DNA of 64,000 nucleotides from an uncultured Flavobacteriaceae bacterium (lineage in GTDB: Bacteria; Bacteroidota; Bacteroidia; Flavobacteriales; Flavobacteriaceae): NCBI GenBank assembly GCA_947500525.1, contig CANMSH010000002.1, forward strand, positions 310,001 to 374,000. Reading direction: 5' to 3'. The position numbers and the translations under genes are program-made. Under the pieces are notes generated by a model that was not told the origin of the DNA, ran no database searches, and was given only the letters and a program-made list of their open reading frames with translations. Of the stretch, positions 1 to 8,494 are shown in pieces; within the stretch, counting starts at the first letter, position 1, and each line of letters begins with the position of its first letter.

Positions 1-868
1 AGAGTTTTGTTTGTACTTTATCTGAATCAATGGTTATTTTTGCAAAAACGGTGTTACCAGGAACCTTATTTCTTAAACTGATTTTACGCGAGATATTAGC
101 AGCAACTCCTTCTTCAACTTCAATCTTGTTTTTCCATTTTCGTGCGTCGATCACAGCTTTTAGTTTGGTTGGGTTCTCAAGTAGCTTTTCTGGAAACTTA
201 TCAGAAACTTGCCATTCAGAAATAAGTCCGTCAATGGGTTTTCTTGCTACTGGTTTAAAATCAGTTATATCTTTTTCATTTTTATTGATTCTAATATTCG
301 CCAAGTGCATACCAGATCTATTACCGCCTCTAAAAAAGAGTGTTCCTTTCTGTGTAGGATGAAAAAGATTCCAAGATAAATGAGCTTGCTTAGATCTATT
401 AAGATAAACCTGAGCTTTATTATCATTCACTACAATTTTAACATGAGTCCAATTATCGTAAACATAATTATAAACAAAAGAATGCCTAGGACCAAAGTAT
501 AATTGCCAAGAAGAGATTCCATGAGTTATAGGTAGGACTTGAGTTGCGTCTGGATTACCAGATTGATGGGGTCGCATATAAAACAGTTCAGCGTTTTGCT
601 CTTTAGTCATTCTGAATATGACACCTGGAAAAGCTTGTTCCTTCTTTAAATAGATATCAAACTCAATGGTACCATCTAAAAAAGTCATATTTTTAGGACT
701 TATGGTCCCTCCTTGCAAGTAGATTGCATTTTGTCCTTTATATCTTTCAATGACGTAAGATTGGGCGTTGATATCAAAATTAGTAGTATCGATTGGAATT
801 ATGTCTTGTGCGAGACATAATTGAACAGATAATATCGCAATAATGGTTTGTAACATATGTTTTTTCAT
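1..868 (-). CDS. Secreted lectin-fold (LamG/ConA-like) protein, 3' end beyond window
   Basis: The reverse strand is open from an ATG at 868 to the window edge, about 289 codons, so the C-terminus is missing. It begins with a signal peptide of about 20 residues ending ...SVQLCLAQ. The mature part has the pattern of a laminin-G/concanavalin-like jelly-roll: 'FLDGTIEFDIYLK', 'FPGVIFRM', 'WTHVKIVVND', 'AQVYLNRS'. Domains of this kind bind or hydrolyse glycans in secreted Bacteroidota proteins, but no catalytic residues can be assigned. After about residue 200 comes a second region ('PIDGLISEWQVSDKFPEK') that may be a separate domain. The gene is divergent from the membrane protein at 985, with 116 bases between starts. 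Fold assignment is from pattern only and function is open. Confidence 0.75.
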   Translation of the reverse strand, partial: MKKHMLQTIIAILSVQLCLAQDIIPIDTTNFDINAQSYVIERYKGQNAIYLQGGTISPKNMTFLDGTIEFDIYLKKEQAFPGVIFRMTKEQNAELFYMRPHQSGNPDATQVLPITHGISSWQLYFGPRHSFVYNYVYDNWTHVKIVVNDNKAQVYLNRSKQAHLSWNLFHPTQKGTLFFRGGNRSGMHLANIRINKNEKDITDFKPVARKPIDGLISEWQVSDKFPEKLLENPTKLKAVIDARKWKNKIEVEEGVAANISRKISLRNKVPGNTVFAKITIDSDKVQTKL

Positions 869-984
869 GGTGTCTTTTATTTGTCACCAAATGTCAAGAA
901 TGGACAGTGAATTCTGAAAACAAGTTCGTTCAAGTTGGCTCAATGTTGTTCAACTCAATATTTTTAATGAGTTTTGTAGGTAGT

Positions 985-2217
985 ATGAGGGCATATCCAG
1001 AATATAAGTTCGTTCAAAAATGTCTTTTAGAAATAGAAGATAAGTTAGGTTGGGGAAATTCCAGTTCCTGGCATAACGATGTATTTATTGAATTAAGTGA
1101 AACTATTCAACAAAACACACATGTTTTGTTGAGCCCAACTACGCTTAAAAGAGTTTGGGGTAGAATTAATTATGCGAGTGCACCAAGTATCAGTACCCTT
1201 AATACCTTATCACAGTTTGCTGGTTATGTAAACTGGCGGGATTTTAAAAACAAAGCAAAGACGAAGAAACCAAGTTGGCTTGCTCAAAAAGTTACTGCAA
1301 ATATTGGCGTAATTGTCGGATCCGCTGCACTTATGACACTTGTTTTTATTTCATTATACTCTATGATAGGTCGTTCAAAACCGCAAGTGATAGATGCTGA
1401 AGATATTCAATTTACGAGTCAACCTATAACTGAAGGTTTGCCCAATTCAGTTGTATTTGATTTCAATCTAAAGTCGATCAAGTCGGATAGCATTCTCATT
1501 CAACAGTTTTGGGATAAAACAAAAACTATCCGTATTAGAAATAATCAGCAAGAACAGGCTACCGGAATTTATTATTATCCAGGTTATTTTAGATCCAAAT
1601 TATTGGTCGATGGAGAGATAATAAAGGAGCATGATCTCTTTATCAAGTCATATGGGTGGTTAGGCACTATAGATTATAAACCTGTACCCAAATATTTTGA
1701 TAGTACTAACCTTAGCTTACATACAACTATTTTAAAAGAGATTGCCAATAGTACGGAGTATATAGGTTCTTCTTATCATTTTGTAAAAGATTTTGGTGAC
1801 GTGTCCGGTGATTATATAAATGTGCAGAGTAGTGTACAAAATTTATATCGAGACAAATGGGCCGTTTGTCAAAGATTTAGAATTGTGATTTTAGGAACAC
1901 AAGGGGCATTAAGTATTCCGTTTTCAATACCAGGATGTGTATCAGACATTGGACTGATGCTCAATGAGCGCTATTGGAGCGGGAAAGAACATGATCTCTC
2001 AGCGTTCGGAATTGATATATCTACTCCTCGAGATATTGGCATTTCTATTAATAATAAGCAAGTGCATATTACTGTCGATCATAAGGTAATTTTCAAAGAT
2101 TATTACAAGCAATCTATTGGAAAATTTGTAGGTATTCGATATCGATTTCTTGGAGCAGGTGAAATAGTCAATCTAAATATAAAAGATATTAACGGAATTT
2201 CAATTTTATCTAAGTAA
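985..2217 (+). CDS. Single-pass membrane protein with N-terminal HTH-like cytoplasmic region
   Basis: About 410 residues, no assigned function. An in-frame GTG at 907 would add 26 residues, but MRAYPEYKFVQKCL at 985 looks like the natural N-terminus because the charged, helical segment starts there. Residues 1-95 form a compact helical domain containing 'LSPTTLKRVWGR', which resembles a helix-turn-helix. One membrane segment follows at about 105-127 ('VIVGSAALMTLVFISLYS'). The remaining 280 residues are probably extracytoplasmic and include strand-rich stretches. The layout suggests a membrane-anchored sensor or regulator, possibly paired with the divergent secreted lectin-fold gene. That role is inference; only the topology is visible. 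Confidence 0.7.
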   Translation: MRAYPEYKFVQKCLLEIEDKLGWGNSSSWHNDVFIELSETIQQNTHVLLSPTTLKRVWGRINYASAPSISTLNTLSQFAGYVNWRDFKNKAKTKKPSWLAQKVTANIGVIVGSAALMTLVFISLYSMIGRSKPQVIDAEDIQFTSQPITEGLPNSVVFDFNLKSIKSDSILIQQFWDKTKTIRIRNNQQEQATGIYYYPGYFRSKLLVDGEIIKEHDLFIKSYGWLGTIDYKPVPKYFDSTNLSLHTTILKEIANSTEYIGSSYHFVKDFGDVSGDYINVQSSVQNLYRDKWAVCQRFRIVILGTQGALSIPFSIPGCVSDIGLMLNERYWSGKEHDLSAFGIDISTPRDIGISINNKQVHITVDHKVIFKDYYKQSIGKFVGIRYRFLGAGEIVNLNIKDINGISILSK

Positions 2218-2366
2218 CATCAAAATGTTAAAATAAAAAATATTTTTTTTAGGGTAGAGGGTAGGAATTTTAAAAGGTTAGTTGTTTTATCATCGTATGT
2301 GCGCAAAAATCTATAAGTACAATTGGAGGATTCGCTTATTATTGCAGCATACACTTAATTAAGAAC

Positions 2367-2394
2367 AAAGCATCTCGACGGAGATGCTTTTTTT
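2367..2394 (+). terminator. Rho-independent terminator
   Basis: A perfect 10-bp stem, AAAGCATCTC/GAGATGCTTT, with loop GACG, runs into a T-tract on the + strand. It lies 150 bases after the upstream gene and just before the mscL promoter, so it closes either that transcript or a short independent RNA. Confidence 0.85.
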
Positions 2395-2411
2395 ATGCAT
2401 TGACTTTTCAT

Positions 2412-2442
2412 TTTGTTATCCACGATTTTCCAAATACATTTG
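2412..2442 (+). promoter_or_regulatory. mscL promoter (TTTG-N19-TACATTTG)
   Basis: TTTG at 2412-2415 and TACATTTG at 2435-2442 are separated by 19 bases. This matches the Bacteroidota sigma-factor consensus of TTTG near -33 and TAnnTTTG near -7. The predicted transcript start is about 15 bases before the mscL ATG. Confidence 0.7.
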
Positions 2443-2463
2443 TTGAACTTAAAAACAGATACA

Positions 2464-2910
2464 ATGAAATTATTACATGAATTTAAAGAGTTTGCCGTTA
2501 AAGGAAATATGATGGATATGGCCATAGGAATCATTATTGGTGCTTCTTTTAATACTATTATAGATGTATTAGTAAAGAAAGTACTATTACCACCTTTGTC
2601 CTTGTTGTCTAGTGGTATCCATATGCAAGACAAACGCATAATATTAAGAGATGTTCAGTTAGACGAAAAAGGAGCTGTATTAAATGAAGAAGTAGCAATA
2701 GGTTATGGCGCTTTAGCTGAAGCCATGCTCGACTTCTTAATTGTTGGATTCACAATTTTTATCGTAGTTAAAGGAATGAACCGTTTACGTTCGAAAGCAC
2801 AAGACACCAAAGATGTAACTGTGGCTACACCAAAAGATATTGAGTTATTGTCAAATCTTGAAGATCTTTTAACGAAACAAAATGAATTGTTGGAAGCTAA
2901 ATTAAAATAA
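2464..2910 (+). CDS. mscL: Large-conductance mechanosensitive channel MscL
   Basis: MscL opens a wide non-selective pore when membrane tension rises and protects cells from hypo-osmotic shock. The 148-residue length fits the family. The N-terminal amphipathic helix and first membrane segment are recognisable ('EFKEFAVKGNMMDMAIGIII'), as are the periplasmic loop, the second segment at about 85-105 ('LDFLIVGFTIFIVVKGMN') and a charged C-terminal helix. The upstream in-frame ATG at 2413 is rejected because MKLLHEFKEF is the family N-terminus and the promoter lies between the two. The gene has its own promoter; the small membrane protein at 2919 follows 8 bases later and may be cotranscribed. Confidence 0.95.
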   Translation: MKLLHEFKEFAVKGNMMDMAIGIIIGASFNTIIDVLVKKVLLPPLSLLSSGIHMQDKRIILRDVQLDEKGAVLNEEVAIGYGALAEAMLDFLIVGFTIFIVVKGMNRLRSKAQDTKDVTVATPKDIELLSNLEDLLTKQNELLEAKLK

Positions 2911-2918
2911 CCTAAAAA

Positions 2919-3179
2919 GTGAGGTATTTAACGAACAAAAAACTCAATGTAATATCAATTGTCGTATCAACGCTAATATGCTACTATTTATATTACACTT
3001 CGGGCGTGTTAGAGGAGTTAGTTATGGTACCCGTACTTTTAAAATGGTTGCCAATTTTTATTGGCAGTATAACACTCATTTTTTATTTGGTAACAAGATT
3101 AGTTACCAATAAGTACGGATGGATTTTAACTGTATTGGGCATTTCTATAAACATATTCTTGGTCGTTAGCACATTCTAG
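2919..3179 (+). CDS. Small hypothetical membrane protein
   Basis: 86 residues starting at GTG, 8 bases after mscL. Three hydrophobic segments are visible: about 10-29, 42-62 and 67-85. I do not recognise a family. The tight spacing suggests it is cotranscribed with mscL. Confidence 0.65.
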   Translation: MRYLTNKKLNVISIVVSTLICYYLYYTSGVLEELVMVPVLLKWLPIFIGSITLIFYLVTRLVTNKYGWILTVLGISINIFLVVSTF

Positions 3180-3187
3180 AGATACAC

Positions 3188-3553
3188 TTAATCTTTTACA
3201 CCCCAAGCCCAAAAAATGAATAGTGGTTGTAATACAAGTAATCGCACCCATGCCAACCAGATTGGTACACAATAAGCAGTTGGAATACAACCATTTTGTT
3301 GAATGACATACCAATGAGTGGGAATGAAGGCAATGAGTAAAATAATAATACCAATACTGGCGATTCGTCTAGTTTTTTTAATTGCAACACCAATTGCTAA
3401 AATAATTTCCAAAACTCCTGCAATATAATTAATAAAGATTTTATTCGAAAAAAAAGGTGGTATCTGATCGAAGTAAAAATTGGGATTTATGAAATGATAG
3501 CTCCCAGCAAATAAGAAAAAAACTATAAGTAATATCCTAAAGAATCGTTTCAT
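3188..3553 (-). CDS. DoxX-like membrane protein
   Basis: 121 residues with four hydrophobic segments. The start resembles the DoxX/MauE-like superfamily: 'LFAGSYHFINPNFY', then 'GVLEIILAIGVAIKKTRRIASIGIIILL', and 'PTHWYVI'. DoxX-type proteins are small quinone- or redox-associated integral membrane proteins of varied role. It converges on the 2919 gene with 8 bases between stops. Confidence 0.7.
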   Translation of the reverse strand: MKRFFRILLIVFFLFAGSYHFINPNFYFDQIPPFFSNKIFINYIAGVLEIILAIGVAIKKTRRIASIGIIILLIAFIPTHWYVIQQNGCIPTAYCVPIWLAWVRLLVLQPLFIFWAWGVKD

Positions 3554-3565
3554 ACAAAACTACAA

Positions 3566-3709
3566 TTACTGCTCCTTCGCTTTTTGCAAAATAACCTTTA
3601 TTCGTTCTTTGCGTAAAGCTTTTTCTAATTTTATTTTATTCTTTTTTCGATTTAAAAGCTTAGAATGCTTTGCTTTATTCTTGGTATTCTTTTCTTTTCC
3701 TTTCTTCAT
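3566..3709 (-). CDS. Very small lysine-rich protein (47 aa)
   Basis: ATG at 3709 and stop at 3566-3568 give 47 residues. Lys and Arg make up roughly 40 percent, in a predicted helix ('KKNKIKLEKALRKERIKVIL'). It sits in a run of same-strand genes between 3188 and 3992 with 12 bases before the next gene's start. Very basic small proteins of this kind often bind RNA or ribosomes. No family recognised. Confidence 0.5.
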   Translation of the reverse strand: MKKGKEKNTKNKAKHSKLLNRKKNKIKLEKALRKERIKVILQKAKEQ

Positions 3710-3712
3710 TTT

Positions 3713-3817
3713 CTATTTTGGAATTTGTCTATAACACCATATTAAAAAAAGTATCCAAAGGAAAACGCTAACGCCTACTACAATAGAAAAGTAAAGAACT
3801 ATATCATTTGCTTCCAT
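3713..3817 (-). CDS. Tiny single-pass membrane protein (34 aa)
   Basis: 34 residues: an acidic start (MEANDIVLYF), one hydrophobic helix from about 7 to 28, and a short basic tail ending RQIPK. Its ATG at 3817 overlaps the end of the upstream gene by 14 bases, which supports translation coupling. The architecture resembles small subunits of membrane complexes, but no partner is visible here. Confidence 0.5.
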   Translation of the reverse strand: MEANDIVLYFSIVVGVSVFLWILFLIWCYRQIPK

Positions 3818-3992
3818 TGTCAATAAGTTTGAAAAAAATCATAATTCCGATTAGCATAGGAGCCCAAAGGCCTAAAAAAAGTCCGTGCATTTGATCACCA
3901 GAAAGAAACATATATTCTGACAAAATAATAATTATTGCACATAAGATCAGCATAAGAAAATAGCCAATCCCCATTTTTTTGATGAAATTCAT
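3804..3992 (-). CDS. Small two-helix membrane protein (62 aa)
   Basis: I chose the ATG at 3992 (MNFIKKMGIGYFLML) over one at 4052 because a charged N-terminus directly precedes the first membrane helix there. Two hydrophobic helices are visible, about 7-27 and 37-56. It is the first of four closely packed small reverse-strand genes. Unknown function. Confidence 0.55.
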   Translation of the reverse strand: MNFIKKMGIGYFLMLILCAIIIILSEYMFLSGDQMHGLFLGLWAPMLIGIMIFFKLIDNGSK

Positions 3993-4090
3993 AAATAAAA
4001 TAGCATAAGTTATTTGAAGTTGTAATTTAAGGATATTTATTTCATTTATCAATATAGAATCAAAATTTAAAACCCTATTATTGTATCTAA

Positions 4091-4660
4091 ATGCAAGAAC
4101 ATCAACACTTCATACTTCATAAACCCCATGGTTACTTAAGTCAATTTATAAGTAATCAAAATAAGCGTAGAAACAAGAAATTATTAGGAACTTTATATAA
4201 CTTTCCTGAAGGAACTATGGCAATAGGAAGATTAGATGAAAATAGTGAGGGTTTATTATTACTAACTACAGACGGCAAGCTAAGTGAATATATACGAAGC
4301 AATAAGATCGAAAAAGAATATCTAGTCCAAGTTGATGGTCTTATAAATGACTCGGCTATTGATCTCTTAAAGAACGGTGTTCAAATTAATGTTAATGGTT
4401 CATCATACACTACGAAACAGTGTAATGCGTATAAAAATCCAACATTGGGGAGCTATCCCATTGCCAATCGTAAGGTTAGAGATGAACGTCATGGCCCTAC
4501 TAGTTGGTTAAGTATTACGCTTACCGAAGGTAAATTCAGACAAGTTCGAAAAATGACTGCGGCAGTAGGTTTTCCTACACTACGGTTAGTGCGTGTTAGA
4601 GTAGGTGAGATCCTCCTTAATATTAAGGAAGGGGAAGTCTCAAAAGTTTCAGAGTTTTAA
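4091..4660 (+). CDS. RluE/RsuA-family rRNA pseudouridine synthase
   Basis: Isomerises a uridine of 23S rRNA to pseudouridine. The family motif GRLDENSEGLLLLT at 46-59 carries the catalytic aspartate, Asp49. The C-terminal motif 'LTEGKFRQVRKMTAAVGFPTLRLVRVRVG' is also typical. There is no S4 domain at the N-terminus, and 189 residues fits the short RluE type better than RsuA, RluB or RluF. The stop codon overlaps that of the convergent gene at 4657. Confidence 0.88.
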   Translation: MQEHQHFILHKPHGYLSQFISNQNKRRNKKLLGTLYNFPEGTMAIGRLDENSEGLLLLTTDGKLSEYIRSNKIEKEYLVQVDGLINDSAIDLLKNGVQINVNGSSYTTKQCNAYKNPTLGSYPIANRKVRDERHGPTSWLSITLTEGKFRQVRKMTAAVGFPTLRLVRVRVGEILLNIKEGEVSKVSEF

Positions 4661-7095
4661 TTTCTCGTGCGAGATTTTTCTTCATCAGCTCCACTTTTTT
4701 TTGTCGCATTTTTGACTTTTTTGTTTCCAAAGTTATATGCATATGTTAATTTAAAAATTCTTGAATTTGTTGATTCTGGTTTATAGTTTACAGTGAATAC
4801 ATCTCCAAATGCCTCACGAGTCAATGAACCAATACGTGATGTAATGTTAATACTCTCTAAAACGTCTGTTACCGAAAATTGTAAGCTCGCCCCATTTGCA
4901 AATTGTTTTTTTATGCCAGTATTCAAACTCCCAAACCCTTCAACTCTTATACTACCGTTAAAATGATTTGAAGTATACCATCCTGAGATTTCCAATGATA
5001 TTTTTTTCGGAAGTTTAATTGTTTGATTAAAATTGAAATTATAATGAAGATAATCGTGTTTAAGTCGTTCATCTGTATGCAATAGTCTAAATTCTCTCAT
5101 TCCAATTGTTCCATTAAAATTTAGCGAAAACCAGTTTGAAAACTTTAGAGGAACGTTCAATTGAAAATCCAGGCTATTCTGATATTTTAAATTTACAGGA
5201 GCAATTACAGCCAGTTCACTCAGTGGACTTCGGGTAATTTGATATCTTGCTATTGGGTTTTCATCTTTGGAAGCTATAAGCCCGAAACTATAAGACTTAT
5301 ACGTATAGGTTAATCTTATTGAATTTGAAATATTAGATAGTAATTCAGGATTACCGCTAAATACAGAATTAGGACTGTTGTAACTAACATTAGAAGCCAA
5401 ATCGGCATAATTAGGACGTGCAATTCTCTTTGTATAAGCAAATTGAAGGTTTTTAATGTCAGAAAATGTCTTTTTCATAAATAATGACGGGAACAGCTTC
5501 CCAAATTTCCGATCTAAACTAGTGTCATCAAAATCTTGATTCCAAAATTCATATCTAATCCCACCTTGAAGGGAAAGCGTTTCAGTAAGTTTTACATCAG
5601 TTAATAAATAGCTACCAAAAATAGATTCATTAATGGTGCGGTTACCGTTGAACCTTTGGTCCTGCACATAGTCATTTTCAATTAAGGTTTCGATACGCGC
5701 TTCATTCAAAGTTTTTGAATATGAACCTTTTAAACCTCCTTCAATTGAAACATCATCTGAAAGTACCTTTTTGTAGTCCGTCTTGAGTACTCCAATATTA
5801 ATTTTTGTTGCATTAATACCACGATTTCCTTGGGTATATATGTCATTATCTGGTTGAAATTCTCTACCGTTTATATCAAAATACTGATTCCTCACGGTAT
5901 TCGGATTTTTATTATTGTAGTAGATATAATCTGCAGTTATGGCAAAAGAACGATTCTTTCTGTTGGATTCATAAAAAATGGAGCTATTAAAGTTATGCCA
6001 AGCGGCCTTACCCTGCAAATGAATTTGAGCATCCAAAAACGGGTCAGACACAAAATCATACATCCCTCTGTTCATAGTTTGAGTAGAGGGATTTGAATAA
6101 TTATAGAGGAAAGATGCTCCAATCGAACTACTATCTGTAATGCCAAACTCAATACCAGCAGTACTGTTATGACTTGGTAAAAGTTGGGCTGTTCTACTTG
6201 AAAACACAATATTCGTATCGCCACCGAGTGCTGAAATATCCGTATTTCCTCTACCTATCCAATTCGAAAAGGTATCATCATATGAAAAAGAATAAGTTCC
6301 AAAGGTACTAAAACGTTTTCCTCCGTGATTTAATGAAATACTTGACGTGTGCTTAACACCTTCTCCATAACCTCCAGTTATGCTATAATTACCTTTGGTA
6401 CCAAGGCTTTCATTTTTTATAAGTAGAATATTGATAATTCCAGCATTGCCATCAGCGTCGTACCGAGCGGAAGGATTTGTTAAAAGTTCAATTTTATGAA
6501 TGTTATCGGCGCTCATTCCATTTAGCATCGTAATTAAATCGGCTGTAGGTATGCGCATTACTTTGTTGTTGATCATGATAATAGTTCCGTTTTTCCCGTT
6601 TAAGGAAAAACTATTATTTCGTTGATCTAGTATTACTCCTGGAGCTCTTTCTAATAATTGTAAAGCAGAACTACCTTTTGCTAAAATACTTTCTTGAACA
6701 TTTAATACTTGACCTTCGGGAGTATTTTCAATAAGTTTTCTTTTTGCAGTAATTTCGATTTCATTTAGGTTAAGTGCTTCTTCTTCTAACTGAATAACTC
6801 CGAAATTTTTGAATGGATCAGCTGTTGAATGGCTAAATACTTCTGACGTCCACGATTTATAAGATAGCAAACTGATTCGCATCATATAATTTCCATTTCT
6901 TTTTATGGGAATCTCGAAATGTCCCTCTGGATCTGTTAGCACTCCAGCAACTATGTCTTCTGTTGGATGTGCATATAAAATAACATTGGCATAAGGAACT
7001 GGATTTTTTCTAATATCAAGAACTTGTCCTTTTATTTGTGCATTTAAGTTGATTGATAATGTAAAAACAATAGGAATAAAAATGATAGGTCTCAT
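4657..7095 (-). CDS. TonB-dependent-receptor-like outer membrane beta-barrel protein
   Basis: 812 residues with signal peptide (...SINLNAQ). Order: a carboxypeptidase-regulatory-like beta-sandwich ('IKGQVLDIRKNPVPYANVILY', about 20-105), a plug-like domain ('APGVILDQ', 'NPSARYDADGNAGIINI', about 120-230), then a beta-barrel to the C-terminus. The C-terminal half matches the outer-membrane-beta-barrel type common in Bacteroidota rather than a classic SusC. The substrate cannot be told. The neighbouring divergent LytS/LytTR pair suggests that expression of this gene is regulated by it. Confidence 0.85.
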   Translation of the reverse strand: MRPIIFIPIVFTLSINLNAQIKGQVLDIRKNPVPYANVILYAHPTEDIVAGVLTDPEGHFEIPIKRNGNYMMRISLLSYKSWTSEVFSHSTADPFKNFGVIQLEEEALNLNEIEITAKRKLIENTPEGQVLNVQESILAKGSSALQLLERAPGVILDQRNNSFSLNGKNGTIIMINNKVMRIPTADLITMLNGMSADNIHKIELLTNPSARYDADGNAGIINILLIKNESLGTKGNYSITGGYGEGVKHTSSISLNHGGKRFSTFGTYSFSYDDTFSNWIGRGNTDISALGGDTNIVFSSRTAQLLPSHNSTAGIEFGITDSSSIGASFLYNYSNPSTQTMNRGMYDFVSDPFLDAQIHLQGKAAWHNFNSSIFYESNRKNRSFAITADYIYYNNKNPNTVRNQYFDINGREFQPDNDIYTQGNRGINATKINIGVLKTDYKKVLSDDVSIEGGLKGSYSKTLNEARIETLIENDYVQDQRFNGNRTINESIFGSYLLTDVKLTETLSLQGGIRYEFWNQDFDDTSLDRKFGKLFPSLFMKKTFSDIKNLQFAYTKRIARPNYADLASNVSYNSPNSVFSGNPELLSNISNSIRLTYTYKSYSFGLIASKDENPIARYQITRSPLSELAVIAPVNLKYQNSLDFQLNVPLKFSNWFSLNFNGTIGMREFRLLHTDERLKHDYLHYNFNFNQTIKLPKKISLEISGWYTSNHFNGSIRVEGFGSLNTGIKKQFANGASLQFSVTDVLESINITSRIGSLTREAFGDVFTVNYKPESTNSRIFKLTYAYNFGNKKVKNATKKSGADEEKSRTRN
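4663..4679 (+). terminator. Weak terminator-like hairpin at a convergent junction
   Basis: TCTCG/CGAGA with a 2-base centre is followed by TTTTT on the + strand, directly after the pseudouridine synthase stop. The stem is short, so this is tentative. Confidence 0.35.
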
Positions 7096-7297
7096 AAATA
7101 GTATTTTGAGAGCAAGTACCTTAAAATATTATTGTTTTTAGAATTTGAATGCTGTACGGATTGATTTTCTTGATGAGTTCCCTAGTAATTGGTAAACAAG
7201 CGTTTAATAATTATTTTGCATCTAAATAATACACAAAACACAAGATTGATTGCTGTTTGTCAATAATATCATACCAGTCATCACGAAGCTTTTTAAA

Positions 7298-7312
7298 AAG
7301 AATAATATTCTT
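7298..7312. repeat. Perfect 15-bp palindrome upstream of the LytS kinase
   Basis: AAGAATAATATTCTT has 7-bp arms around one central A. It lies 46 bases before the kinase ATG in the 262-base divergent intergenic region. It could be an operator. Confidence 0.5.
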
Positions 7313-7357
7313 CTTAAAATACGTACTTTCACGAGATAGAAGTTATAGTTTTAGATT

Positions 7358-8494
7358 ATGTCAATGCATCGTAAGACATCATTATTAGAGTTCATAGTAA
7401 AATATAAAGGACATCACATTGTTTTTTGGGCGGCTTATCATTTTATTTGGTGGTCGGTCTATTCAAGTAGTATCGCGGTTGTATTTGAATCGTTTTCAGA
7501 ATTTCACAATATCGTTAAATATCTTGGTTACGTAATTTTTCAGGCAATTGGGATCTATTTTTGTTTGTATGTTTTGATACCTCTATATCTTGAAAAACAT
7601 AAGTTTGTTGAGTTTTTTGCAACCCTTTTATTAGTGCTGTTACTTATGTCTATTTGTATTACTGCAAACTATTACGTTGCAGGATTTATCGCTAGGGAAT
7701 CTCCTTATGAACTTTTTAATATTCACCCTGAATCACCTTTAGTAATATTTAAAAGAAATGCATTTCCATCTTGTGTCGCGGCAATTACACTAGGAATGAG
7801 CATTAAACTGGCTAAAAATTGGCAAGTGTCTCAAAAACGTCAACAAGAGTTGGAAAAAGAAAAACTGGAAACTGAATTAAAATTTTTGAAATCACAGTTT
7901 AATCCACATTTTTTGTTTAATACCATTAACTCTATTTTTGTGTTGATTGATAAAAATACCGAAATGGCATCAGAAACTTTGGTTAAATTTTCAAGTTTGC
8001 TGCGATATCAATTATATGAGTGCAACACAAGTACGATTTCTCTGCGTAAAGAACTTTCGTATATTGAAAGCTTTATGAAGTTGGAAAGTCTCCGACAAAA
8101 TGAAGATTTTATGTTAGATACGAACTATCCAGAAGAAGTGCCTGAAGATTTAGTGATCGCTCCTTTTATACTCATTCCTTTTATCGAGAATGCCTTTAAA
8201 CATTTATCACATGATACAAAGGGACAAAAGAGGGTTTCAGTACATGCGTCTTTAAAGAATGATTATTTGGAATTTAAAGTGGAGAACAGTGCCAATTTTG
8301 AAGAGAATACCAAAGTCATTAATGACGGTTTATATAATGGGGTTGGTTTAAAGAATGTGCAACGACGCTTGGCCCTCATTTACAAAGAGAACTTTTCACT
8401 TTCTACCATAAAAAATGACGACACATATGCTGTACAGCTCCATGTACCATTATTGTCAAATGATACTATTGGATCTAAAATTGTAATTGCATGA
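7358..8494 (+). CDS. LytS-type sensor histidine kinase
   Basis: 378 residues. Four membrane segments occupy about 20-150. A coiled linker then leads to the histidine-kinase motif 'LKSQFNPHFLFNTINSI', with the phosphoacceptor probably His184. The ATP-binding domain follows ('IPFIENAFKHL', 'GVGLKNVQRRL'). There is no large extracellular sensor domain, so the signal is probably sensed in the membrane. The stop overlaps the next start by 4 bases (ATGA), so kinase and regulator are co-translated. Confidence 0.92.
   Translation: MSMHRKTSLLEFIVKYKGHHIVFWAAYHFIWWSVYSSSIAVVFESFSEFHNIVKYLGYVIFQAIGIYFCLYVLIPLYLEKHKFVEFFATLLLVLLLMSICITANYYVAGFIARESPYELFNIHPESPLVIFKRNAFPSCVAAITLGMSIKLAKNWQVSQKRQQELEKEKLETELKFLKSQFNPHFLFNTINSIFVLIDKNTEMASETLVKFSSLLRYQLYECNTSTISLRKELSYIESFMKLESLRQNEDFMLDTNYPEEVPEDLVIAPFILIPFIENAFKHLSHDTKGQKRVSVHASLKNDYLEFKVENSANFEENTKVINDGLYNGVGLKNVQRRLALIYKENFSLSTIKNDDTYAVQLHVPLLSNDTIGSKIVIA

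Noticed and set aside
907-984. Longer N-terminus for the membrane protein from GTG 907
   Set aside because: The extra 26 residues look like translated promoter sequence, and MRAYPEYKF at 985 has the expected charged helical start.
2218-2366. tRNA gene before the terminator
   Set aside because: No acceptor stem, T-loop consensus or cloverleaf could be found on either strand.
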